A stretch of 21,496 bases of DNA from JAVBLF01 sp031553675 (lineage in GTDB: Bacteria > Bacillota > Clostridia > Christensenellales > CALWSW01). Shown piece after piece: positions 7,988 to 14,558 of this stretch. Position 1 is the first letter of the stretch. Each line of letters begins with the position of its first letter. Under the pieces are notes generated by a model. That model ran no database searches. It saw only the letters and a program-made list of their open reading frames with translations, and had not been told where the DNA came from. A program made the position numbers and the translations under genes. The DNA is taken from positions 1-21,496 of the forward strand of contig JAVBLF010000133.1 of assembly GCA_031553675.1 (NCBI GenBank), in the 5' to 3' direction.

Positions 7988-8950
7988 TCAATACGGGGCT
8001 TGGTGGGGTGGAGCGTCGTCATGCACCGACTCCTGCAAGCACTGCGCGATGCACTTGAACAGCGCGTTGACGTAGCGCTTGTCCAGCGCGCTCAGTTCGT
8101 GGTTTCGCCGGTAGATGAGCACGTAGCGCTCGACAAGCGAACTCTGCGCCGCCGCGCAGGGGCGTAGGACGAGGCCGTTGCGCTCCAACATGTTTTTCGG
8201 AAAGAGTGACGTCCAGGCAAAGCTCGTTGGGATGCCGATCAGCAAATCAATTAAGACGGCGCGATTGTAGATCGAGATCTGTTTTTCGCGGTTCGCGGGC
8301 TTCGCGTCGGCGTTTTGGCCGTCGAACGCCGTTTCGTCGCCATAAACGAGTTCGAGAAAGGGAGTGAGATCGCTCAACGATATCGATTCTTTTTGCGCCA
8401 ATGGGTGGCTGGCCGCGAAGAGCACTTGCTTTCGAACCTCGGATAACTGTTCGAATGCGAGTTCTCTCTCTTGCAGGAGGCGGACGATCGCATTTTCATC
8501 GCTCCTCGCGTATCGAATGACCGCGAGGCTGTGCCGCTGATCCTGCACGTTTTCGATGGCGTGCAAGGCGTTGGTTTCCTGGAAGTCGAGCGCGATGGGC
8601 GCTTCGAAGTCCAGTGAGGATGCGAACTGCGCGAAGGCATACGACACCCAGTACGCGTGCGGCACGGACACGCCGTAAACCTGCGTGCCGGATGCGTTCT
8701 TGCGCCCCAGCTCCTCGATGGCTTCGATCTTCGTGAGGATCTCCTTTGCGTGGAGGAAGACCTCTTTGCCCGCGCGCGTCAGGGTCGTCCCCTTCGCGGT
8801 GCGGTGAAAGATGTCGAAGCCCAGGCTTTCTTCGAGCTCCCGAATGCTGCGGCTCAGGTTGGGCTGTCCCATGTACAGGTTGTCAGCGGCGGTCGAAATG
8901 GAATGTGTTTTTTCGATTTCGACAAGGTAGCGAAGTTGCTGCAAGTTCAT
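7988..8950 (-). CDS. LysR-family transcriptional regulator
   Basis: The product is 320 aa from the ATG at 8950, the usual LysR length; the frame stays open for 120 more codons upstream but the family starts at MNLQQLRYLVEIEKTHSIST. The ribosome binding site is weak (GGTGGA). Residues 1-65 form the winged helix-turn-helix (SISTAADNLYMGQPNLSRSI, then FHRTAKGTTLTRAGKEV). The rest is the two-lobed periplasmic-binding-protein-like effector domain (about 90-300). The effector is unknown. It is divergent from dinB and downstream of nothing obviously related; its stop faces adhE with a 390-base gap. LysR proteins usually regulate a divergent neighbour, but dinB is an unlikely target, so the regulon cannot be read from context. 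Confidence 0.93.
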   Translation of the reverse strand: MNLQQLRYLVEIEKTHSISTAADNLYMGQPNLSRSIRELEESLGFDIFHRTAKGTTLTRAGKEVFLHAKEILTKIEAIEELGRKNASGTQVYGVSVPHAYWVSYAFAQFASSLDFEAPIALDFQETNALHAIENVQDQRHSLAVIRYARSDENAIVRLLQERELAFEQLSEVRKQVLFAASHPLAQKESISLSDLTPFLELVYGDETAFDGQNADAKPANREKQISIYNRAVLIDLLIGIPTSFAWTSLFPKNMLERNGLVLRPCAAAQSSLVERYVLIYRRNHELSALDKRYVNALFKCIAQCLQESVHDDAPPHQAPY

Positions 8951-9198
8951 AAAATCCACCAGTTTGCCTCGAGCAGTGGCCTTGGCTTTGCAAAGGATGG
9001 AAGCTGCATACGAATCCCTGTATGGAAGAAACGTGAAAGCGCGGGGTACTTTTCGGTCGCCTTGTCCCTTTATGTTACACAATTGCCGTTCGCTTGGGTA
9101 GCCATATTTTGCAAATATCTTTGAATGTGCAAACGCGGCCCTCTGGTTTCCGCTGGCAGCGATGGGCAAAGCCTCCCAAAATCGGATCAAAAAAGGCA

Positions 9199-9227
9199 TT
9201 GATCGCGAACGTTTTTTCGTGTAAAAT
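9199..9227 (+). promoter_or_regulatory. dinB promoter
   Basis: TTGATC (9199-9204) and TAAAAT (9222-9227) are separated by 17 bases, with the -10 box 48 bases upstream of the dinB ATG. A LexA-like palindrome fills the spacer, which fits SOS repression of a Y-family polymerase. Confidence 0.65.
9206..9219. promoter_or_regulatory. Candidate LexA (SOS) box 1, dinB
   Basis: CGAACGTTTTTTCG lies between the -35 and -10 of dinB. It resembles the Gram-positive SOS box (CGAAC-N4-GTTCG) with one arm base changed (TTTCG for GTTCG). The same pattern recurs at 9243-9256. Its placement inside the promoter supports the call; the imperfect match limits it. Confidence 0.45.
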
Positions 9228-9242
9228 GAGAACATAATTGCG

Positions 9243-9256
9243 CGAACGTGATTTCG
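9243..9256. promoter_or_regulatory. Candidate LexA (SOS) box 2, dinB
   Basis: CGAACGTGATTTCG repeats the pattern CGAACGTNNTTTCG of the first box, 37 bases downstream, in the 5' leader. It is embedded in a larger inverted repeat CGCGAA-N6-TTCGCG (9241-9258). Confidence 0.4.
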
Positions 9257-9275
9257 CGAGAAAGGATGTTCACCT

Positions 9276-9599
9276 ATGCGCCGCGTGATCTTGCATAGCG
9301 ACCTCAACAACTTCTACGCCTCGGTCGAATGCCTCCACCGCCCCGAGTTGCGCGATCTACCGGTCGTCGTCGGCGGCAACATCGAGGCGCGGCACGGCAT
9401 CGTGCTCGCCAAAAACGAACGCGCCAAAGCCTGCGGCATCAAGACGGGCGAAGTGATCTGGCAGGCCAAGCTCAAATGCCCGCCGCTCGTGTCGGTGCCG
9501 CCCAATTTCCCGCTGTATTTGCGCTATTCCCAGCGCATGCGCGAGATCTATGCCGACTACAGCGACCAGATCGAACCCTTTGGTCTCGACGAATCGTGG
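9276..9599 (+). CDS. dinB: DNA polymerase IV (DinB), exon 1 upstream of the group II intron
   Basis: This exon encodes residues 1-108 of a Y-family translesion polymerase that copies damaged templates at low fidelity. The ATG at 9276 has AAAGGA 9 bases upstream. D9 in HSDLNNFYASVE is the first metal-binding carboxylate, and D105-E106 in FGLDESW are the other catalytic acids. The frame then enters the intron and would stop after three foreign residues (VRP) in unspliced RNA. Removing 9600-11987 joins TGG (Trp108) exactly to TTA (Leu), restoring the family motif DESWLDVTKS. The spliced protein would be 430 aa, normal for the family. Without splicing only a catalytically useless stub would be made. 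Confidence 0.93.
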
Positions 9600-10272
9600 G
9601 TGCGCCCGTAAGTCCCTCCAATGGGGACGCGGGATGGAAAGGAATGTGCTGATAGCAAGGCACTGGACGAGGTACGAATTGTCCATCATCGACCGGCTTA
9701 ACCAAGAGGAGAAATCCGAAGGCGACAACAGCATGCCGGTAAAGGCATAAGTCTGCCAAGCATCGGGCAGCGACTGCATGTTGAGATGAAAACCGCGTAC
9801 GAGGATAAAGGCTAAACTGCTTGAACGACAGCCAGAGGGGTTCTATCGCCAACCGCAACGCAGGATGCTTACACGCGTTGCGCGCGCAAAGGTGGATCAT
9901 GAAACCACGTGATGGCCCACACGTACCCTTGCGCGACCGGCCGCAACCAGCGGAAAATGGCGAACGTCGTATCCGAAAACGCGGGAGCTACGAGAGTCTA
10001 GCAAAACCACCTCATTGGTGGCGAAATAAACCGTAAGCAGTTCGACTGTGATGGCTTGTACGTCATCGGTATGGCTGCTGCGCGGTTTTGCTAGAAACTC
10101 GATGTCCTTTTTATCCTAAACGGGGATTGCCTCCATTGGGGCGCACACCGTGCTATGGGCATAGGCTCTGAAAACCCAATGTGGCAACGGAGTTCCGGTA
10201 GTAGTCCGAGTCCGGGAAATCCGGACACATGGCGAAGCGGAACAGTTCACATGCAATACGACATGAGGAAGG

Positions 10273-11748
10273 ATGCGTGAGGCATTGCGAAGTCCAAATG
10301 AAGTATTGAACAGCTTGCGAAGCAAATCGAAAGAAACAGGGTATCGGTATCAACGGTTGTACAGAAATTTGTATAACCCCAACTTTTACCTGCTTGCGTA
10401 TCAAAACATCTACAACAATGGCGGAAGCATGACCAAGGGGGTCGACGGCCAAACGCTGGACGGCATGGGGATGGAGCGAATCAACCGAATCATCCCGGAA
10501 TTGCGGGACTCCAGCTACCAACCCAGTCCGATCAGGCGGCAGCACATCCCCAAGGCCAACGGCCAAACAAGGCCGCGCGGCCTAGCCTCGGCGGACGACA
10601 TGCTCGTTCAGGAAGTCGTGCGTTTGCTGCTCGAAGCGATTTACGAGCCGCAGTTTTCGAACTGCTCCCATGGTTTCCGGCCGGGTCGGAGTTGCCACAC
10701 GGCACTCACCCAAGTCCAGCGGACATACACGGGCGTCAAATGGTTCGTGGAAGGCGGCCTCAACGCTTGCTTGGACACGATCGACCCGCATATTTGGGTC
10801 GGCATCCTGCGCAAAAGAATCCAGGACGAAGCGTTTCTCGGCCTCATTTGGAAGTTCCTCCGCGCCGGATACCTGGACAACTGGGTTTGCCACCCGATCC
10901 ACGCCGGCGCCGCCCAAGGCTCCATTCTCAGCCCCATCCTTGTGAATGTCTACCTGAACGAGCTCGATTGCTTCATGGCGGACTACAAGGAGCGGTTTGA
11001 CAAGGGAGGCCAGCGGTCGGATCCCGCGGCGGTCCGATGCTATGAAAGCGACCGACGCATCGCGTACTGCCGCTATGCGGGTGACTTCCTCATCGGCGTC
11101 ATCGGAAGCAAAGCGGAGGCCGAAGCCGTCCGAGACGAAGTCCGCGTCTTCTTGGCAGAGCGCCTGAAGCTGGCGCTTTCCACGGAAACAATGCGGCTCA
11201 CGCATGCTTCGAAACAAACGCGCTTTCTGGGCTACGATGTCACCACGTCGCAGCCCGGGCGTGCATTCGTTTCGCGCAACGGCACACGGCCTCGGCGAAC
11301 GCGCGGCATCGTCAAGCTCTACGTTCCCAAAGAAACGTGGGTCCATGATCTGCTGGAAAAGGGCGTGCTCCGGATCCAAAAAGACGAACGCGGTCGCGCG
11401 CGCTGGATGCCCGTCGCCCGCACGAGCTTCGTCAACCGAACGCCCGTGGAGATCGTTCGGAGCTTCCATGCCGAGATTCGCGGCCTCTACCATGACTACG
11501 CCCTGGCGCGCAACATTTCGGTTTTGTCGAAGTACCGCTATGTCATGGAGTACAGCATGTACAAGACCTTCGCCCGCAAGTACCGTTGCACCATGGTCCA
11601 AGCCAAACGGCGCTTCTTCCGGAACGGCGTGTTCTCCGTCCCTTGTGCCACGCCGTCCGGCCAGGAAAGGCAAATCGCCTTTTGCCGCGACGGATTCCGC
11701 CAAAAGCCACCGATACGCGACGGGCAGCCCGACTGCCCACACCCGTAA
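10273..11748 (+). CDS. Group II intron-encoded reverse transcriptase/maturase, RT active site mutated
   Basis: The product is 491 aa. The ATG at 10273 sits just after AGGAAGG. It has the group II layout: RT0 (LYRNLYNPNFYLLAYQNIY), RT blocks 1-7, the maturase (X) region from about 345 and a C-terminal D-like region; no HNH endonuclease is seen. Conserved parts include SHGFRPGRSCHTAL and KFLRAGYLDNW. Key RT residues are altered. The block A aspartate (normally in EGDIKGCFD) is G162 in EGGLNACLD; the YADD box is YAGD with G270; RPLGIP reads RPRGLA; and TPQGG reads AAQGS. Two of three catalytic aspartates are lost, so DNA synthesis is very unlikely. The frame is otherwise open to full length and the maturase region looks normal, which suggests it is kept to help splice the intron out of dinB. 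Confidence 0.92.
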   Translation: MREALRSPNEVLNSLRSKSKETGYRYQRLYRNLYNPNFYLLAYQNIYNNGGSMTKGVDGQTLDGMGMERINRIIPELRDSSYQPSPIRRQHIPKANGQTRPRGLASADDMLVQEVVRLLLEAIYEPQFSNCSHGFRPGRSCHTALTQVQRTYTGVKWFVEGGLNACLDTIDPHIWVGILRKRIQDEAFLGLIWKFLRAGYLDNWVCHPIHAGAAQGSILSPILVNVYLNELDCFMADYKERFDKGGQRSDPAAVRCYESDRRIAYCRYAGDFLIGVIGSKAEAEAVRDEVRVFLAERLKLALSTETMRLTHASKQTRFLGYDVTTSQPGRAFVSRNGTRPRRTRGIVKLYVPKETWVHDLLEKGVLRIQKDERGRARWMPVARTSFVNRTPVEIVRSFHAEIRGLYHDYALARNISVLSKYRYVMEYSMYKTFARKYRCTMVQAKRRFFRNGVFSVPCATPSGQERQIAFCRDGFRQKPPIRDGQPDCPHP

Positions 11749-11831
11749 GCCCGTAAGCAAGTACGACTTCAACGGAGTTGGCCGTTCCCATCCGCAAAAA
11801 GCGCCGGTAAACGCCCCGACTCCGCCCGAAC

Positions 11832-11868
11832 TGTTTCGATTTGCTGTTTCGATTTGTGTTTCGATTTG
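11832..11868 (+). repeat. Three tandem copies of a 12-base unit in intron domain IV
   Basis: TGTTTCGATTTG occurs at 11832-11843, 11845-11856 and 11857-11868, with one C between the first two. It lies between the maturase stop and domain V, in the part of domain IV that tolerates change. Just upstream, CCCGTAAG is also duplicated near 11743-11758. Confidence 0.85.
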
Positions 11869-11892
11869 ATCCACAGCTGATATGTGAATGGA

Positions 11893-11985
11893 GAGCCGTA
11901 TACATCGAGAGGTGTACGTACGGTTCGGGGGCGAGTCTTCGGAAACCTGCCGTGGCAACGCGGCAAGGCGCCGGGGTCTTAGCCC
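11893..11985 (+). ncRNA. Group II intron domains V and VI (catalytic core and branch point)
   Basis: Domain V is exactly 34 nt (11893-11926): a 9-bp lower stem GAGCCGTAT/GTACGGTTC carrying the AGC catalytic triad, a 2-base AC bulge, a 5-bp upper stem ACATC/GGTGT and a GAGA tetraloop. Domain VI (11929-11985) has a base stem GGGC/GCCC, then GAG/CTT across from it, leaving A11981 bulged 7 nt from the 3' splice site, which is the expected branch-point adenosine. Both elements look fully competent for splicing. Confidence 0.88.
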
Positions 11986-11987
11986 AC

Positions 11988-12956
11988 TTAGATGTGACAA
12001 AGAGCGCGCGCATTCGGGGCGACGGCCCGTCGATCGCCGACGAGATCCGCCGCCGTACACGCGACGAATTGGGTGTGACGGCTTCGGTGGGCGTCAGCTT
12101 TAACAAGATTTTCGCCAAGCTCGGCAGCGACATGAAAAAACCCGACGCGACGACCGTCATCACCGAGGAGAATTTCCGCGACAAGGTCTGGCCCCTTCCC
12201 GTGCAAGATCTGCTCTACGTCGGCCCGGCCACCACACGCAAACTGCACCGCATCGGCGTGACGACGATCGGCGGCCTGGCCCGCCTCGATCCCGCTTTTC
12301 TTCGCGCGCGCTTCGGCAAGTGGGGCGAAGTGCTCCACACTTTCGCCAACGGCTACGACCAATCGCCGGTGGCCCAAACGGGTGACGAGCGGGTCGTCAA
12401 AGGGGTCGGCAATTCATCGACCGCCCCGCGCGATCTCGAAACCCTCGCCGATGTACGGCGGCTGATGTTCGTGCTCTGCGAAAGCGTGGCCGAGCGCCTG
12501 CGCGAACACGGCCTGAAAGGGAAAACCGTCCAGATCTCTGTGCGCGACAAATTCCTCGTGCGCTTCGAGCGCCAAGGCAAACTCAGTCGGGCGACCTACC
12601 TCTCCAAAGACCTGCACGACATGGCGATGGCACTTTTTGCCGAACATTACGACCTCGACGCCCAGCCGCCCTTGCGAAGCATCGGCATTCGCGCGACCGA
12701 CCTCGTTCCGGCGAACACCTGCTGCCAGCTCTCCCTCTTTGAAGACGAGGTGCTGCACCAAAAACGCGACCGCCTCGAAGAAGCGGTGATCGATTTGCGG
12801 CGCCGCTTTGGCCACGAGGCGATCGGGCGTGCCGTGCTGCTCGGCGACCGGATCGGTCAGATCAACCCCAAAGACGACCACGTCATCCACCCCGTCGGAT
12901 TTTTTCGGGAAGGGCCGGTGTTGTTCCCGCACCATTCCAATGCTGCGGCCTTTTGA
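11988..12956 (+). CDS. dinB: DNA polymerase IV (DinB), exon 2 downstream of the group II intron
   Basis: This exon encodes the remaining 322 residues of DinB, entered in frame from Trp108. It begins LDVTKSARIRGDG, directly continuing the catalytic motif. It then contains the rest of the palm (ELGVTASVGVSFNKIFAKLG), the thumb helix-hairpin-helix region (LLYVGPATTRKLHRIGVTTI) and the little-finger domain. Near the C-terminus QLSLF (residues 355-359 of the joined protein) is a sliding-clamp binding motif. There is no natural start codon with a ribosome binding site at the exon border, so it cannot be a separate gene. The stop at 12956 is followed at once by a large hairpin shared with the convergent kinase gene. 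Confidence 0.93.
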   Translation, partial: LDVTKSARIRGDGPSIADEIRRRTRDELGVTASVGVSFNKIFAKLGSDMKKPDATTVITEENFRDKVWPLPVQDLLYVGPATTRKLHRIGVTTIGGLARLDPAFLRARFGKWGEVLHTFANGYDQSPVAQTGDERVVKGVGNSSTAPRDLETLADVRRLMFVLCESVAERLREHGLKGKTVQISVRDKFLVRFERQGKLSRATYLSKDLHDMAMALFAEHYDLDAQPPLRSIGIRATDLVPANTCCQLSLFEDEVLHQKRDRLEEAVIDLRRRFGHEAIGRAVLLGDRIGQINPKDDHVIHPVGFFREGPVLFPHHSNAAAF

Positions 12957-12964
12957 TGCGCGTA

Positions 12965-13014
12965 TGAACCCGTATGCGCGGCGGCGAAACCTCCGCCGTG
13001 TGCATACGGGTTCA
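12965..13014. terminator. Long hairpin between convergent dinB and kinase genes, probable bidirectional terminator
   Basis: A 13-bp perfect outer stem (TGAACCCGTATGC / GCATACGGGTTCA) continues through a 2/4 internal loop into a 5-bp GGCGG/CCGCC stem. It starts 8 bases after the dinB stop and its far arm overlaps the TGA stop of the convergent kinase at 13012-13014. There is no T-run on either side, so it may act with Rho or as a 3' end stabiliser. Confidence 0.6.
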
Positions 13015-14391
13015 TTCATGGGAATCGGCGAGCCTGAGCGACACCTTGACCCCATTGTCGGTGTTCTCCATTTCCAATTCGCAAAGGGGGTATTTTTCCA
13101 TGATCCTTTTCACGTTGACGAGACCGGTGCCTTGATGCCCTTTTTTGCTCGTAAAACCGAGCGTAAATGCCTTGGTAAGCTCCATTGGCCTGCAAGAACT
13201 GTTCGTGATGACGATCGATTTGTTTTCCGTTTCGTTTTCTTGCCCAATCGTAAAAGTCACTCTCTTTTGCCTCGATTCGGCGGCGGCTTCAATGGCGTTG
13301 TCAAGCAAGCATGCAACGACGCGGCAAATGTCGATGTCTTCGATGGGGAGTTGCGAAAGTGGACACCCCAGGGAAACGCTCATGCCGACTTTCAACCGTT
13401 CGGCCTGTTCATGTTTGTTGAGCAGCAGAGAGATCAAAGCCGGATGCTCGACAGCGCGGCGGCTCAGATCGAGCAAATCCCCTGCCCTTGTCGTGATTTC
13501 GACGAGGGATTCATGATATTGCTTGCACGCCTCCAAATCCCCAAGCTCAAAGTAGCCGTTATACGTATGCAGGATGTTGTAGAAATCGTGCTTAATGGCA
13601 GTAAACTGATTCAGGCTATTCAGCAGCGATTCCATCTGCTTTTCTTTCTCGCGAATTTTCGCCTGTGCATAGCGGTTGCTGTTCAAAGAAATGGAGAACG
13701 CTGAAAAGAGAACGAGCATGCACAAACTCAGAAAGCTTCCTGTTACCGTTTTGGGAACGAAGATCATGATACATGCCGCGCATATATAAATGAAGAAGAG
13801 CTGGAAAAAGGGAAACGCAATGCTTCCTTTCGCCGTGTTCTCCCCCATACCCTTGATGATCAGAAATTCCGGTTTCACTTCCAGTATGTGATACATGCCG
13901 ATATAAAAAGCGTTCGAAACGATAAAGTTTATGAGATACATACCCAAGTAAAGACCGTAATCGATGTGGCTGGGATCCTGCGCAAAAAAGAGAGCCCCCA
14001 CCAACCGTGTCACGCCGGTGACTGTCTGAAAATACAGGTATGTGTAAACGTCTATCTCAAAGGCGTGCAAAGGTTTGAATTTCAGTGACATGACGAAATA
14101 GACCCACAAGATGACCGTGATCAGAACGCCCGGCATCGACACCACAAAGGGCATGAACCTTAGTGCCACAGCTGTGTTTGCCAACACAAGCCGGTAAAAG
14201 TCGCCCACAAACGCGAGACTGCCCAGGATCAGGGTGAAGAAGATTTTCGTGTACCTCTGCAACTGCACCTCGCTCATCCGCAAATGCAAGTCAAATTTGA
14301 CGTACATCAGAATGAGTTGATACAGAAACGCAACGCACACAACCAAGTTGCGCATCGCCACTGCGTTCGGAGAAGCCGTCAAGATTTCCAT
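13012..14391 (-). CDS. GHKL-family membrane sensor histidine kinase (second in operon)
   Basis: The product is 459 aa from the ATG at 14391, which has GAGGA about 7 bases upstream; the frame stays open upstream but that sequence is not protein-like. Several hydrophobic segments (about 13-32, 50-70, 80-102, 150-168, 193-212, 218-236) form a membrane sensor. A coiled stretch (about 240-262) leads to the H box with the phosphorylatable H268 in AIKHDFYNILHTYNGY. The GHKL ATPase has N365 in LLDNAIEAA and an intact glycine-rich lid (KKGHQGTGL, 417-425). This is the AgrC/NatK type. The usual partner is a LytTR regulator, which is not present; the operon has a lone receiver instead. The signal is unknown. 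Confidence 0.85.
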   Translation of the reverse strand: MEILTASPNAVAMRNLVVCVAFLYQLILMYVKFDLHLRMSEVQLQRYTKIFFTLILGSLAFVGDFYRLVLANTAVALRFMPFVVSMPGVLITVILWVYFVMSLKFKPLHAFEIDVYTYLYFQTVTGVTRLVGALFFAQDPSHIDYGLYLGMYLINFIVSNAFYIGMYHILEVKPEFLIIKGMGENTAKGSIAFPFFQLFFIYICAACIMIFVPKTVTGSFLSLCMLVLFSAFSISLNSNRYAQAKIREKEKQMESLLNSLNQFTAIKHDFYNILHTYNGYFELGDLEACKQYHESLVEITTRAGDLLDLSRRAVEHPALISLLLNKHEQAERLKVGMSVSLGCPLSQLPIEDIDICRVVACLLDNAIEAAAESRQKRVTFTIGQENETENKSIVITNSSCRPMELTKAFTLGFTSKKGHQGTGLVNVKRIMEKYPLCELEMENTDNGVKVSLRLADSHE

Positions 14392-14558
14392 TTCCGCATC
14401 CTCATCCACATCCACATCCTTGGGAGCCTGCCGCATCCTCTTTGCATCTCTCGTGGCGCTCCACAGCGAACCCCTCGCTGTCTCGAGAGAAAATTCTTTA
14501 CCGAAGCGCGGAAAAACCGCGCCAGAAACCGAGAAATGCCGCCTTTCGACTCCAAGTA
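14392..14558 (-). other. Gap between the two kinase genes with a small hairpin
   Basis: The 167-base gap contains GCGCGG-AAAAA-CCGCGC (14506-14522), 37 bases downstream of the upstream kinase stop. On the minus strand it has a T-rich loop but no trailing T-run. It may partially attenuate transcription or protect the 5' portion of the mRNA. Confidence 0.35.

Larger units (their letters stand above)
8951..9275. promoter_or_regulatory. Divergent LysR/dinB intergenic region
   Basis: This 325-base region holds the dinB promoter and two LexA-like palindromes (listed separately). It also contains ATATTTTGCAAATAT (9104-9118), a perfect 6-3-6 palindrome fitting the T-N11-A LysR box, about 155 bases upstream of the LysR start, a possible autoregulatory site. 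No clear LysR promoter was found and no gene is seen. Confidence 0.5.
9600..11987 (+). mobile_element. Group II intron interrupting dinB
   Basis: The 2388-base intron starts with GTGCG (group II consensus GUGYG) and ends CCCAC (consensus AY). The boundaries are set by the restored dinB reading frame and agree with these ends. Domain I-III sequence fills 9600-10272, the encoded protein lies in domain IV (10273-11748), and domains V and VI lie at 11893-11985. Exon binding site 1 should pair with TCGTGG at the exon end: CTACGA at 9988-9993 pairs over six bases with one G-U, and CCACG at 9905-9909 pairs over five; I cannot decide between them by eye. The intron is on the coding strand of dinB, as splicing requires. 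Its base composition is close to that of its host gene, so nothing marks it as a very recent arrival. Confidence 0.95.

Noticed and set aside
7713..8075. A 120-codon plus-strand open frame running into the LysR gene
   Set aside because: It overlaps the LysR C-terminus, lacks a ribosome binding site and shows no known domain.
11841..11987. dinB exon 2 as an independent gene starting inside the intron
   Set aside because: The frame extends upstream only through intron domains IV-VI; it would lack the first 108 residues, including all catalytic carboxylates.
10582..12060. A 492-codon minus-strand open frame across the intron and dinB exon 2
   Set aside because: It is the mirror of the maturase and the intron 3' end; no start signal and no recognisable domain. 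The plus-strand reading matches a known family along its whole length.
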